NCBI GenBank assembly: GCA_964460115.1
Contig: CAYWPR010000009.1
Span: 56,181 to 120,180 of the forward strand
Source of the DNA: JAEUJZ01 sp964460115
GTDB taxonomy: Bacteria > Myxococcota_A > Polyangia > Palsa-1104 > JAEUJZ01
Direction of reading: 5' to 3'
DNA: 64,000 nucleotides
The notes below the pieces were generated by a model. That model had not been told where the DNA came from, did no database searches, and saw nothing but the letters and a program-made list of their open reading frames with translations. Shown here one piece after another: positions 54,982-64,000 of this stretch. Position 1 is the first letter of the stretch; each line of letters starts with the position of its first letter. The translations under genes were made by a program, and so were the position numbers.

Positions 54982-56075
54982 TCGCGTTCTCGCAGGCTGG
55001 GGCCCGCCGGACCCATCGCTTCGGCGGCGGTCATGAAATCGAAAAACTTCTGCATCAGCTCTGGGCTGGAAGACATCGCGGCCAACTGCATTTCATCCAA
55101 GTTGCGCAGCCGCGCCAGAATCCGTTCCGCCTTCATGGGGTCGATTTGCGGCGGCGCCACGTTAGGGGCTTGGGGGGCTGTGGTCTGCGCGGACAGTTTC
55201 GATTCAATCGGCGGTTGGACGATGGAAGTCGGCATCTCTGCATCCAGAACCGTTTCTGTTGGCATCTCCGATTGCAAGGGCACTGCGGGAAGTTGCTTGG
55301 TGCGCTTGCCGGAATCCGCAGAATTCTTCTGAATGAGCGCGACCGAAACATCTCGCAGAAATCCAATGGCAGCTTGACCCAGCGCTGAGTAATCCGGTGG
55401 CGGAGGGGGCGGCGGCGGACGCGTGTACAGATCAATCTGATCTTTGAGCTTGGCCATGCCATCGGCGTGCAGGTGCGAAAAGTGTCGAATCACTTCGCCC
55501 ATGCGCTTGGCGTTATCAACGGCTTGGTCATATAAAAGCTGGAAGTCGCGCCGCATGACCCGGTGCATGGCGTAGTGTTCGGACAGCTCGCGGACATACT
55601 GCGACTTGTTCAGCAAGTCCTGCGCGGTGTCGTCGATCTCTTGAGCCATGATCGCTTGCTGAAGTTCGCGATCGATGCGGGTGAGATTATTTTCTTCAGC
55701 ACGCTCGCAGGTTGGCTCGTCGGGAGTGCCTTCTTCTTCAAGCGAAGCTTCTCTAGCCGGCTGCGCTTCTTTTAGATCGATTGACTGGTTCGGTCTGGTT
55801 CGCTGCTTCGGCCGCAGCCCTAAATCGATCTCAACGCGAAGGATGGGAACAGACGGATCCTGAATGGGAAGAACTTTGCCGGTGTTACTTACATACAGGA
55901 CGCGGTAGGTTCCCGCTGGACAGCTTGGGATGTCGAGCGGCTCTAAGTTATAGCATCCCTCCCGCGGGAAGCGAGTCAGCGACTCATCGTCAAACTGAAT
56001 TTCGAGCAAGTATCCCGTTGCACTGAAGGGCTGATACTTCCGAAGCGCTTCAATCCATGAATCAGATTGCTGCAT
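54978..56075 (-). CDS. unknown protein, first gene of the 15-kb operon
   Basis: 365 residues. A beta-rich N-terminal domain (YLLEIQFDDESLTRFPREGC, GTYRVLYVSNTGKVLPI), an acidic linker, a long helical and coiled-coil region (about 130-235), a Pro run (TRPPPPPPPPDYS) and a helical C-terminus. No family recognised. It is the first gene after the palindrome-rich control region. No strong ribosome-binding site; GTTTAAAC lies just upstream. Confidence 0.5.
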   Translation of the reverse strand: MQQSDSWIEALRKYQPFSATGYLLEIQFDDESLTRFPREGCYNLEPLDIPSCPAGTYRVLYVSNTGKVLPIQDPSVPILRVEIDLGLRPKQRTRPNQSIDLKEAQPAREASLEEEGTPDEPTCERAEENNLTRIDRELQQAIMAQEIDDTAQDLLNKSQYVRELSEHYAMHRVMRRDFQLLYDQAVDNAKRMGEVIRHFSHLHADGMAKLKDQIDLYTRPPPPPPPPDYSALGQAAIGFLRDVSVALIQKNSADSGKRTKQLPAVPLQSEMPTETVLDAEMPTSIVQPPIESKLSAQTTAPQAPNVAPPQIDPMKAERILARLRNLDEMQLAAMSSSPELMQKFFDFMTAAEAMGPAGPSLRERE

Positions 56076-56085
56076 GGTTTAAACA

Positions 56086-56147
56086 CTAACGATTTCGGAA
56101 TTGCGAGCAAGCGATTTCGGATTCCTGAAATGGTTACGAATCGTTAG
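56086..56147. promoter_or_regulatory. inverted and direct repeats upstream of the operon
   Basis: CTAACGATT (56086-56094) and AATCGTTAG (56139-56147) form an inverted pair. Between them CGATTTCGGA recurs (56090-56099 and 56112-56121). Likely operator or promoter region for the minus-strand operon. Confidence 0.45.
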
Positions 56148-56378
56148 CCATACTGTCCGATTGGAGCGGGCCATTTGTAAATCTTCCCGTCGATAGATGT
56201 GTGATTCATAACTTTTTACGGATAGTTGGAATCGTGATCCAAGGCGATCGGATGCGCATAGCGATCGCTTGCCGATCGGAAACGGTTGGCGATCGCTTCA
56301 TTCGCGGTTTGTCGCTGGGTTTTGTCGAAGGCTTCGACTGAAAATTGGCGACTGCGAAGATCGCCGAAAAACGGCATG

Positions 56379-56584
56379 CAACGTTGAATCGCTGCAACGT
56401 TGCATGCAACGTTGCAAATAGGTCTACTGCAACGTTGTATCCGGCAACGTTGCACCAAAAGTTCGATGCATTTCTCGACGCAAATTTCTCAGAAAATTCG
56501 ATGCTTTGCGAGACGCTGTTTAATGGAAACGAGTTCTTGCAACGTTGCAAATGCAACGTTGCATAACGGGTATTTGCAACGTTG
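56379..56584. repeat. two-cluster CAACGTTG palindrome array
   Basis: Eight copies of the perfect palindrome CAACGTTG, starting at 56379, 56395, 56407, 56430, 56445, then 56540, 56554 and 56577; most extend to GCAACGTTGC. Five copies and three copies are separated by a gap of about 87 bp. The array lies in the control region between the minus-strand operon and the plus-strand zinc-ribbon genes. A neighbouring patch (56230-56360) is rich in CGATCG-containing motifs. Candidate parS-like centromere, origin-linked iterons or operator cluster. Confidence 0.75.
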
Positions 56585-56675
56585 CAAGGAAGCGTGAGCA
56601 GACAAGAACGGAAGCGGTCTGCGGGCTTAGGAAATTGCCCCTTTTTCGCGGCCGGTGAAGTGCTAGGTTGCTGGT

Positions 56676-57188
56676 ATGCAGGAAGATCGCCGTTGTTCAA
56701 GATGTGGTCGCGCGCTTTCACGGCGTGCGGCGCGCTGGGCCATGTACTGCGGGGTGACTTGCCGCGTAGAAGCGCATCGCCAGCGCCGCGATCGAATGGA
56801 AGAATTTTCAGACTTCGCGCGAAAGCTCCGGGACGAGCTCCTGCGCTGGATTCCGCCAACCGCCCACTTTTATGCGCTGAGCATTCGCCCCCATCCTGAA
56901 CAACCGGCGCTGCGTTTTCCCAATCCCACGCGCCGAACGCTGCGCAAAAATGGCGCGTTGAAAAAGAGCCTGGGATTTTCCCTACAGCCGTGGGAAGCGC
57001 CAATGATTCCGATCGAAGCGGTCTATCAGATTCTGCTGTTCGATGCGCTGGGCGAACGCATTCCGACCCCACCGGCCTTGGCTCGCGGGCTGTGGATTGC
57101 CGAGCCCGCCTCACAGGTCACCCTGGCCGATGGGGTTGCGATGGATGGAGTCGCCATAGAAAAGCGACCGAGCACGGCATCTAGCTGA
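56676..57188 (+). CDS. zinc-ribbon protein A
   Basis: 170 residues. The N-terminus has CSRCGRAL and, 15 residues later, YCGVTCRVEAHR, a four-Cys zinc ribbon. The rest (about 50-170) is an unknown domain with FYALSIRPHPEQPALRF. A paralogue follows immediately at 57223. It lies beside the palindrome array and faces away from the operon, so it is a candidate array-binding protein (inference). The start codon is ATG 56676 without a clear ribosome-binding site. Confidence 0.6.
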   Translation: MQEDRRCSRCGRALSRRAARWAMYCGVTCRVEAHRQRRDRMEEFSDFARKLRDELLRWIPPTAHFYALSIRPHPEQPALRFPNPTRRTLRKNGALKKSLGFSLQPWEAPMIPIEAVYQILLFDALGERIPTPPALARGLWIAEPASQVTLADGVAMDGVAIEKRPSTASS

Positions 57189-57222
57189 TTTGCCAAGCAA
57201 TTTGGGATATGATGAAAACGGC

Positions 57223-57777
57223 ATGTCATCTCGTTATTGCGTCTTCTGTCGCAAACCCCTGCCCAGCGACATGCGCCGGGACGCGCTGTACTGCTCGAAT
57301 AACTGCCGGGTGCGCGCCAGCTACTTCCGGAAGAAACGGGCAGGCACCCACGACCCCCGTCTGACGGCACCGCCAGTTCTAGAGCGCGGACGACCCGCGC
57401 GCGGAGGACGCAGTACCCCCATCACGCCGGAGTTTCGAAAATCTCCGACGTTCCCTCGTGCCGTGGAGGGTTGTCTAATTCCGGTGGAGCTGTCGCTTAC
57501 ACCGCATGGCTTCGCCGAACGCTACCCGCCCGTGTGGCTGGAGCGGTTGCTTCTGGCTGCTGCGCCGCCGGACGCTTCGCGCTATCGTCTGGTTGCGGAA
57601 CATACGTCGCCGCAGCAACCAGATAGCGCCACATTGCCCGCGGTATCACTACATCCCTTTGACTGCGCTATCCCGATGTATGCCGGTAGCTACCTCGTTC
57701 AATACCTGGATGACGGCGGGCAGATCCTGCCCACGGCCGCTCGTCTCGTTTTGCGATTTGCAGAGCGGTCGCTGTAA
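57223..57777 (+). CDS. zinc-ribbon protein B
   Basis: 184 residues from ATG 57223. N-terminal CVFCRKPL and YCSNNCRVRASYFRKKR match the ribbon of protein A. The C-terminal region (RYRLVAEH, FDCAIPMYAGSYLVQYLDDG) differs in sequence but has similar length and character. Only about 35 bp separate the two genes, consistent with tandem duplication and divergence. Confidence 0.6.
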   Translation: MSSRYCVFCRKPLPSDMRRDALYCSNNCRVRASYFRKKRAGTHDPRLTAPPVLERGRPARGGRSTPITPEFRKSPTFPRAVEGCLIPVELSLTPHGFAERYPPVWLERLLLAAAPPDASRYRLVAEHTSPQQPDSATLPAVSLHPFDCAIPMYAGSYLVQYLDDGGQILPTAARLVLRFAERSL

Positions 57778-58306
57778 GGCAATGGAGGTTGATGTTGATT
57801 CGGAATGCTCGGCGGGAAGTTGACGCGCCTGGCGTCGGGACCGGGCGGCGAGCTCTTTCGGGTGCATGCGCAAATGCCTCATTCATGTGCTGCGCCAAGC
57901 TATTTCAAGCTTTGTGCCAGCCATTTATGCAGCGTGATCTTTGTGCTAAATTCGAGTCTCAGCCTCGAAAGGCATTCATAAACCACTTAAAGCAGCTCCA
58001 TTTCAAAATCGGTTCGTCCGTCTCAGCGTCGCAACAAAATCTCAAATTTGAGACGAATTTTGACTCAAGCCTGAGACGTCACCAGGGTGCAGTTCTAGAC
58101 TGCGTGAGCGTCGGGCTCGGTTCGTGTCGCGTAGCTGCGGTTTAGAAAAATTCACAGACGGTGCGCGAAAAATGCGATAGGCGGCAGCCGCGATTTTGTC
58201 AGCCATCGGTTCACTACCAACGCCGCCCACTATCTTCTGATCGAGCCGGAGCATGGCCCGACGCCGCCAAAACAGCGCGCCCCAGCCGGCGGCCTAGAAT
58301 CTATCG
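57778..58306. other. intergenic region with scattered GTCTCA motifs
   Basis: No gene I trust. GTCTCA or its complement TGAGAC occurs at about 57953, 58019, 58049 and 58072, and a 14-bp perfect palindrome TCTCAAATTTGAGA lies at 58040-58053. Spacing is irregular. Possibly the binding region of an unidentified regulator. Confidence 0.35.
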
Positions 58307-58675
58307 TTGAGAACCAGACCAAGCCGCGGTTCGAGCGGGCGCTTGCTGCGCGCAATGCGAAGCCCGGATCCAGGGCCAGCCGCGGCGGATGTCGCAGCGT
58401 GCGGCGCGCTCTACTTCAATATATTGACCAGCACGCAGTTTGGTAGCTGGCTGGGCTTGAAACAGCCGCTGTGGACCGGCTTTTGGAGTGACCGAGGCCA
58501 TCAACCTGAGGTAAATCGGCAGTGTGTGAATGCACTCGGCATGGACTGGCTCACTCGTTTCCTGCGCGAGGCTGGTGCCACCACCGCCGAGGCCACGCTG
58601 TGCGCCCACTTGCTTCGACTAGAACTTGATGAGGAATCCCTTCGGCGCGATGTGACCGCAGTCCTGCGCGGGTGA
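58307..58675 (+). CDS. possible small protein, uncertain
   Basis: 122 codons. The C-terminal half reads like a globular protein (RQCVNALGMDWLTRFLREAG, then LLRLELDEESL), while the N-terminal half is Arg/Ser-rich and may be noncoding. It could be a fragment of a larger gene with a shifted start. Family not recognised. Confidence 0.3.
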   Translation: MRTRPSRGSSGRLLRAMRSPDPGPAAADVAACGALYFNILTSTQFGSWLGLKQPLWTGFWSDRGHQPEVNRQCVNALGMDWLTRFLREAGATTAEATLCAHLLRLELDEESLRRDVTAVLRG

Positions 58676-58700
58676 GCCGAAACGGACTTTCGACTTCCGC

Positions 58701-60071
58701 TTATTCCTGCCCCCCTTTGATACGAAACAACGTCGCACGGGCGACACCCATAATCTCGCAGATGTCTTCGAGACTAGCGCCCTCAGACTCAAGAATGCGA
58801 ATCTGATTCTGAGCCAGACGTTGCACATTTTCCTTCCGTGTCTTTTTTGGCGACAAACCGCGCAGCATGGCATCGCCGTAAGTTCGCGCTCCTTTTTTCA
58901 ACCCGCTCCGTCTGCGCGAATCTATACCTCCGCCTGCCACTCGATGGCACTCTACATCCTCTGCAGTGATGGGAGCGCGATCGATGAAAACCATCAGCCG
59001 ATGCACCAGATTCCGCAATTGCCGAACATTTCCCGGCCAATCGAGGCGCTGAAGCGCGGCAAGCGCCTGTTCACTGAAGCGCAAAGGACGAGGCGTTTCC
59101 TTGGCCAAGTGCTCGACCAGCGCTGGAATGTCTTCTTTGCGCTCATCCAGGGAGGGCACATGTACCGTCAGAACTTCCATCCGATAGTACAGGTCTACGC
59201 GAAAGCGCGAATCGGCCACTCGGCGATTCAGATCCACATGGGTGGCCGCGATAATTCGCCCCTCAAATCGGCTATCGTTCGAAGCACCAAGTACGCGATA
59301 GACGCGATTTTCGAGCACGCGCAAAAGCTTGGTTTGCAGTCCCTGCGGCAGCTCAGCGATTTCATCGAGGAACAATGTTCCGCGACGGACTTCCGCCAGA
59401 TATCCATCCCGCGCCTTGTCCGCGCCAGTAAAGTATCCTTTTTCGTGTCCGAAAAGCTGCGACTCGACCAGGGATTCTGTGAACGCGCCGCAATTCACCG
59501 CGACCAGCGGCTGTTCGCGCCGGGGACTTAGGGCATGAATGGCGCGGGCCACAAGCTCTTTGCCCGAGCCAGTCGGTCCAAGCACCAGGACCGGAGCATC
59601 CACGGCTGCCACCTTCTTGATCTGCTGACGCAGTCGCTCCATCGGCGCCGAGCTTCCTACAAGTCCATGCAAGTGAAGTACCTCGCGTTCCAGCGCGCGC
59701 CGTCCTTGCAGTTCGGCGAGCACCGGCAAGACCAGTTCCTCGCAAAGCTCGTCTTTGAGGATGTAGGCGTAGGCCCCCGCGCGCATGGCGTTGCGAACCT
59801 CAGCCATTTCGCTAGATACAGTCACGACGATGGGCACCGTCGTACCGGTCTCGCGCAGCTCGCGCACCAGCGTCAGGCCGTCGCGATTCGTCGGATCTCG
59901 CTCATCCAGTCGCAGATCGATAAGGACCACATCGATGGGGCGCTGCGCAAGTGCCTGCCGTGCGGATTGAAGGCTCGCCGCTTCCTGAAGCTCGGCTCCT
60001 TCGAGGCGATGCAGACAGCGCGCAATGGTCTTTCGCGCCGAAGCATGATCATCGACGATGAGAATCCGCAT
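58701..60071 (-). CDS. sigma-54-type response regulator
   Basis: 456 residues: receiver domain (phospho-acceptor Asp about 52 in VVLIDLRL; Lys in YILKDEL), AAA+ sigma-54 activator domain (Walker A GPTGSGKEL, Walker B GTLFLDEIAEL, Arg-rich LYYRMEVLTV) and a C-terminal helix-turn-helix (GASLEDICEIMGVARATLF). Two oddities: the loop that contacts sigma-54 reads GYFTGA instead of GAFTGA, and the C-terminal HTH looks more like a resolvase/Hin-type HTH than the usual Fis type. It is encoded 12 bp after the histidine kinase, so they form an operon. Confidence 0.9.
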   Translation of the reverse strand: MRILIVDDHASARKTIARCLHRLEGAELQEAASLQSARQALAQRPIDVVLIDLRLDERDPTNRDGLTLVRELRETGTTVPIVVTVSSEMAEVRNAMRAGAYAYILKDELCEELVLPVLAELQGRRALEREVLHLHGLVGSSAPMERLRQQIKKVAAVDAPVLVLGPTGSGKELVARAIHALSPRREQPLVAVNCGAFTESLVESQLFGHEKGYFTGADKARDGYLAEVRRGTLFLDEIAELPQGLQTKLLRVLENRVYRVLGASNDSRFEGRIIAATHVDLNRRVADSRFRVDLYYRMEVLTVHVPSLDERKEDIPALVEHLAKETPRPLRFSEQALAALQRLDWPGNVRQLRNLVHRLMVFIDRAPITAEDVECHRVAGGGIDSRRRSGLKKGARTYGDAMLRGLSPKKTRKENVQRLAQNQIRILESEGASLEDICEIMGVARATLFRIKGGQE

Positions 60072-60083
60072 GTAGATTCATTA

Positions 60084-60800
60084 TCATGCGGCTAATGCGG
60101 TGACGTGGAAGATATTGCGGAAGTTGATGCAGTCATACGTTACCGTCCAACCGATGTGGCGAAGGAGGCGAAAAGCCACCACACGCCGCAGCGCCTGCGC
60201 GTCCATCGGCCCTAGCGTCCACAGATGGAACAGCAACTTCCTTTGTTCTGTAGGGATCGCACTGCCGCCGTATGAGATCTCGATTTGGACCGTTCCTGAA
60301 CTTGAAGACCTACCGGCACGAATGTGAACCGTGTCTCCTGCTGGAGAGGATTCAATGGCATTTAGAAGCAGATTGCGCAGCGCTGACCAAAGCGCTGCTC
60401 GGTTGCCCTGGGCAATGAGTTTCGCATCGGCATCGATGCTTACTGGAAGTCCATGAGCCACTGCTGAGGCCTTCACATCCGTTGCGGCCTCTTCGACAAT
60501 CGCTGCAATCGGGACATCAGACAGATGCGCTGGCGGCAATTTAAACTGGCGCAGATTTCCTACCAAACGTTCCAGTCGCGCGATTTCGTTGCGCGCAAAG
60601 CCCAACGCTTCAGCAGCATCCGTTGTCGAAAAATCCTGCTCAACCAGGCATCGGAGATAAGTCAGCGTGTGGGTAATCTCGTGTAACACTTCTGCGCTGA
60701 GTGAATGCAGCGCTGCGGCTGTTTCGTGGAGAGGAGTATCGTCCGTGGATTCCGGCTCGTGGGGGCCAGGATGCTTTTTCGACTCGACTTTGGCGGTCAC
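60084..60800 (-). CDS. small soluble histidine kinase, degenerate ATPase
   Basis: 238 residues, no TM or sensor domain. The H-box has His about 40 (EVLHEITHTLTYLR) and an N-box is present (LRNLLLNAIESS). The G1 region reads ISYGGSAIPTEQ, where the usual Asp-x-Gly-x-Gly is not preserved, and the G2/ATP-lid part is short. It may have weak or no kinase activity and act as a phosphatase or phosphotransfer partner for the adjacent regulator. The operon partner is 60071-58701. Confidence 0.75.
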   Translation of the reverse strand: MTAKVESKKHPGPHEPESTDDTPLHETAAALHSLSAEVLHEITHTLTYLRCLVEQDFSTTDAAEALGFARNEIARLERLVGNLRQFKLPPAHLSDVPIAAIVEEAATDVKASAVAHGLPVSIDADAKLIAQGNRAALWSALRNLLLNAIESSPAGDTVHIRAGRSSSSGTVQIEISYGGSAIPTEQRKLLFHLWTLGPMDAQALRRVVAFRLLRHIGWTVTYDCINFRNIFHVTALAA

Positions 60801-61474
60801 CGCGTTAGGGTATACTGGTTCAGTCGTTGTGCATAATTGCCGAATGATCTGCTCGCGATCAGAGGCTCCACCGATGGATACCGCTTATGGGGTACCCTCC
60901 GATCGCGCCAACTGGGAAAACCTGCTTGTTCTCCCCACATAGCGGATCCTCAGCGTACAATCGAACATCTGCCGTGCCCCTGGCGCTGGATCCCCCCCTT
61001 GCCCAACCACACTTTGGCCTGGAGCTCCGGAGCTGATCCCTCTCGAACAGCGGATAGTGCGCGACCCATCCACGTCTGGTGACTGAAAGGCTAAAGTCCC
61101 GGTGCTTAACGAGCCCATCGTTTGGTGAGTAGAGAAGCTACAGCCTGGGACTTTTGCTGTTAAGGGGCGCCGGCTGATCAGTGTTCGGAGGCGTGATAGT
61201 CTTCGCCATGCGAGTAGCAGCGTCAGAGCTCTCCGTTGAAATCCAGCAGCCCCGGACCGCGGCAACCACGCGCAGCTAGGCGATTGCCAGGAAGACTGGC
61301 GTGGCTTAGTTGCACGATTTAAAGTTTTTAAACCCCCACGGGCAAGCGCCGACTCGTCCGATTCGTAACGCTGGGTCGAGCCATCAGTCGACGATAATTG
61401 ATTGACTAGTTAGCGCTCAGTAAGCGACACTGAAGGCAGCAACATCTGTGCTTCAACGGAGCCGCTGATCTCGC
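60801..61474. other. intergenic region with imperfect inverted repeat
   Basis: About 670 bp without a gene I can support. An inverted pair AAAGTCCC (61093-61100) and GGGACTTT (61147-61154), each accompanied by a TTAAC/GTTAA, could fold into a long imperfect stem. It probably holds the promoters of the two-component operon and of the downstream kinase. Confidence 0.4.
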
Positions 61475-62855
<1,381 letters not shown>

Positions 62856-62869
<14 letters not shown>

Positions 62870-63422
62870 TCTCTGTCTCGCCCTCACAATCACTCTCTTG
62901 GCGACGTTCAGTAGCGCGTGCGCACAGACGGCAGATTCCCACGGGAACTGTGTTGCCAACACTGCATGCCGAGCGCTCTTTGAGCAGGCGCAGGAGCACT
63001 CAAAGGCCGGGCGGCTCACTGAGGCGTTTCGCAACTACTCGCTGGCCTATCAAGTTAGTCCGGATCCACGGCTGCTCTACAGCATGGCGCGTGTGCTACA
63101 CAAACAGCGTCAGTTCGTGGAAGCAATTCCGTATTACCACAAATTCATCGAATCCAATGTCGATGACGAAGAACGGAAGGCCACAGCTCGCACGTTCTTG
63201 GCGGAGTGTGAAGCCGCGGCGCCGCCCCTGGAGCTTAAGCCCTCAGTTAGTGAGGCCCCTACGAAGTACAAGGAGAGGGCGATGACTCCCATCCATCGGC
63301 GCTGGTGGTTCTGGACCATCGTCGGTGGCATCGCTGCGGCAGGAATCGCCGGCGGGATCGCCGGCGGCGTGATCGCCAATCAGAATCGAGTACCGGATCT
63401 AAGTTTTCGTCCTTTTGAATGA
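62856..63422 (+). CDS. TPR-like exported protein with C-terminal TM
   Basis: 188 residues. A signal peptide ends TFSSACA. The mature part has two TPR-like helical pairs (ACRALFEQAQEHSKAGRLTE and RLLYSMARVLHKQRQFVEAI), then one C-terminal TM with many Gly/Ala (TIVGGIAAAGIAGGIAGGVIA). A typical myxobacterial kinase-neighbour architecture; probably a periplasmic partner of the preceding kinase. Confidence 0.7.
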
Positions 63423-63446
63423 CATTTCAAAAGAGGACAAATAGGT

Positions 63447-63962
63447 ATGAAAATGTATCGATGGAAGCTAAATGTACTCCTTTGCTGCATCCTCTCTCTT
63501 CATTGTGGTCCAAAAGAGTCGGCGCTGGTTGTTCAGGTGAAGAACTGGCCCGAGGGTGTGACGCGACTGCGCGTTCTGCCCACCTTCACCGGACAGGCGA
63601 AGCCGGCTTTTTTCGTCGAACCGGGCGTATCCGAGTTTACTGTCTTCGTGCCGAATGCCCAGGCAGGGCGCGCCATCGTCGAAGCGATGGTGGAAGACAG
63701 CGATGGCTGCTACGTGGCGGGACAGCTAGCGCGCGCCGAGTTCACCGATCAGCCCTCGATTCAGCGCATCGAATTGGCCTTGAATCCATATGAAACGAAG
63801 CAGTGCGCTGTTCAGTCCTTCAGTCGATTGGAAAAAATATGGATGGACCGTACGGACAATGGATGGACCGTTGGTGAAAACGGAACCATTCTGCGCTGGA
63901 ATGGGAAAGCTTGGTTCTCGACGATTGCTGGGCGCAGCGAGTTCATTAGTGCGCCGGGATAA
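63447..63962 (+). CDS. lipoprotein, apparently truncated
   Basis: 171 residues with a lipoprotein signal (NVLLCCILSLHCG). The mature part has a beta-rich domain and ends with a WTVGENGTILRWNGKAW unit, the first of a propeller-like repeat that normally recurs many times in such proteins. The frame stops shortly after, at TAA 63960-63962, near the window edge. A frameshift or a genuinely short protein are both possible. Confidence 0.6.
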   Translation: MKMYRWKLNVLLCCILSLHCGPKESALVVQVKNWPEGVTRLRVLPTFTGQAKPAFFVEPGVSEFTVFVPNAQAGRAIVEAMVEDSDGCYVAGQLARAEFTDQPSIQRIELALNPYETKQCAVQSFSRLEKIWMDRTDNGWTVGENGTILRWNGKAWFSTIAGRSEFISAPG

Positions 63963-64000
63963 ACCGACATGGAGTTAAGAATGAAAGAGTCTGACGTCGA

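Noticed and set aside
56379..56584. Confident plasmid replication origin
   Set aside because: The repeats are palindromic and there is no recognisable Rep protein or AT-rich unwinding region next to them, so I report only a candidate control array.
56206..57114. Minus-strand frame of 302 codons through the palindrome array
   Set aside because: It runs through the repeats and antisense to a zinc-ribbon gene, with low-quality composition and no recognisable domain.
57950..58080. GTCTCA/TGAGAC motifs as a short CRISPR-like array
   Set aside because: Only four short copies with irregular spacing and mixed orientation.

Overview
The window looks like a moderately GC-rich chromosomal segment from a Myxococcota-type (deltaproteobacterial) organism. 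The evidence is the number of Hanks-type Ser/Thr kinases fused to sensor or effector domains, PEGA and MopE-like Cys/Asp-rich surface proteins, a Cas6 of the I-MYXAN type, and a two-component pair with a sigma-54-type regulator.

Region by region. 0-6.3 kb: the tail of a PAAR-like (DUF4280) protein, an Xre regulator, a giant Cys-rich MopE-like lipoprotein and a PEGA membrane protein. 6.3-26.4 kb: a kinase region in which three kinase genes are broken at the same codons. Kinase 1 (kinase plus formylglycine-generating-enzyme domain) is split by a 10.1-kb insertion carrying a kinase/ATPase/GAF/SpoIIE giant and secreted proteins. Kinase 2 (7TM-DISM receptor kinase) is split by a 1.38-kb insertion that carries only a tyrosine recombinase. 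Kinase 3 (kinase/AAA/TPR) keeps only its C-terminal part, and the remnant of a related recombinase lies where its N-terminal half should be. 26.7-39 kb: a patchwork of decayed genes and defence genes: an epoxide-hydrolase-like protein, an orphan Cas6, an IS21-type remnant, an S1-domain pseudogene, a DUF4041/T5orf172 protein, an interrupted methyltransferase and an intact type I restriction-modification operon (hsdR-hsdS-hsdM). 39-41 kb: a pentapeptide-repeat protein, a VOC/TetR divergent pair sharing a perfect palindromic operator, and a small secreted Cys-rich protein. 41.3-56.1 kb: one long minus-strand operon of about twelve mostly unrecognised, structural- or membrane-type proteins plus a J-domain protein and an 1881-residue adenine-methylase/helicase fusion. 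It is preceded by a two-cluster array of CAACGTTG palindromes and faced by two zinc-ribbon paralogues on the plus strand. 58.7-60.8 kb: a sigma-54-type response regulator and a degenerate histidine kinase. 61.5-64 kb: an intact Ser/Thr kinase followed by a TPR-like protein and a lipoprotein.

The main observation is the kinase-splitting system. In kinases 1 and 2 the breakpoint is a 9-bp direct repeat lying in exactly the same codon register of the catalytic loop (the second base of the Lys codon of HRDLKP through the first base of the catalytic Asn codon). Joining the halves across one repeat copy restores a complete kinase reading frame. Kinase 3 starts at the same register. This suggests a family of tyrosine-recombinase elements that use the conserved catalytic-loop codons of Ser/Thr kinase genes as their attachment site, so integration inactivates the kinase and precise excision would restore it. 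I know of no described element family with this target, but I could not search for one.
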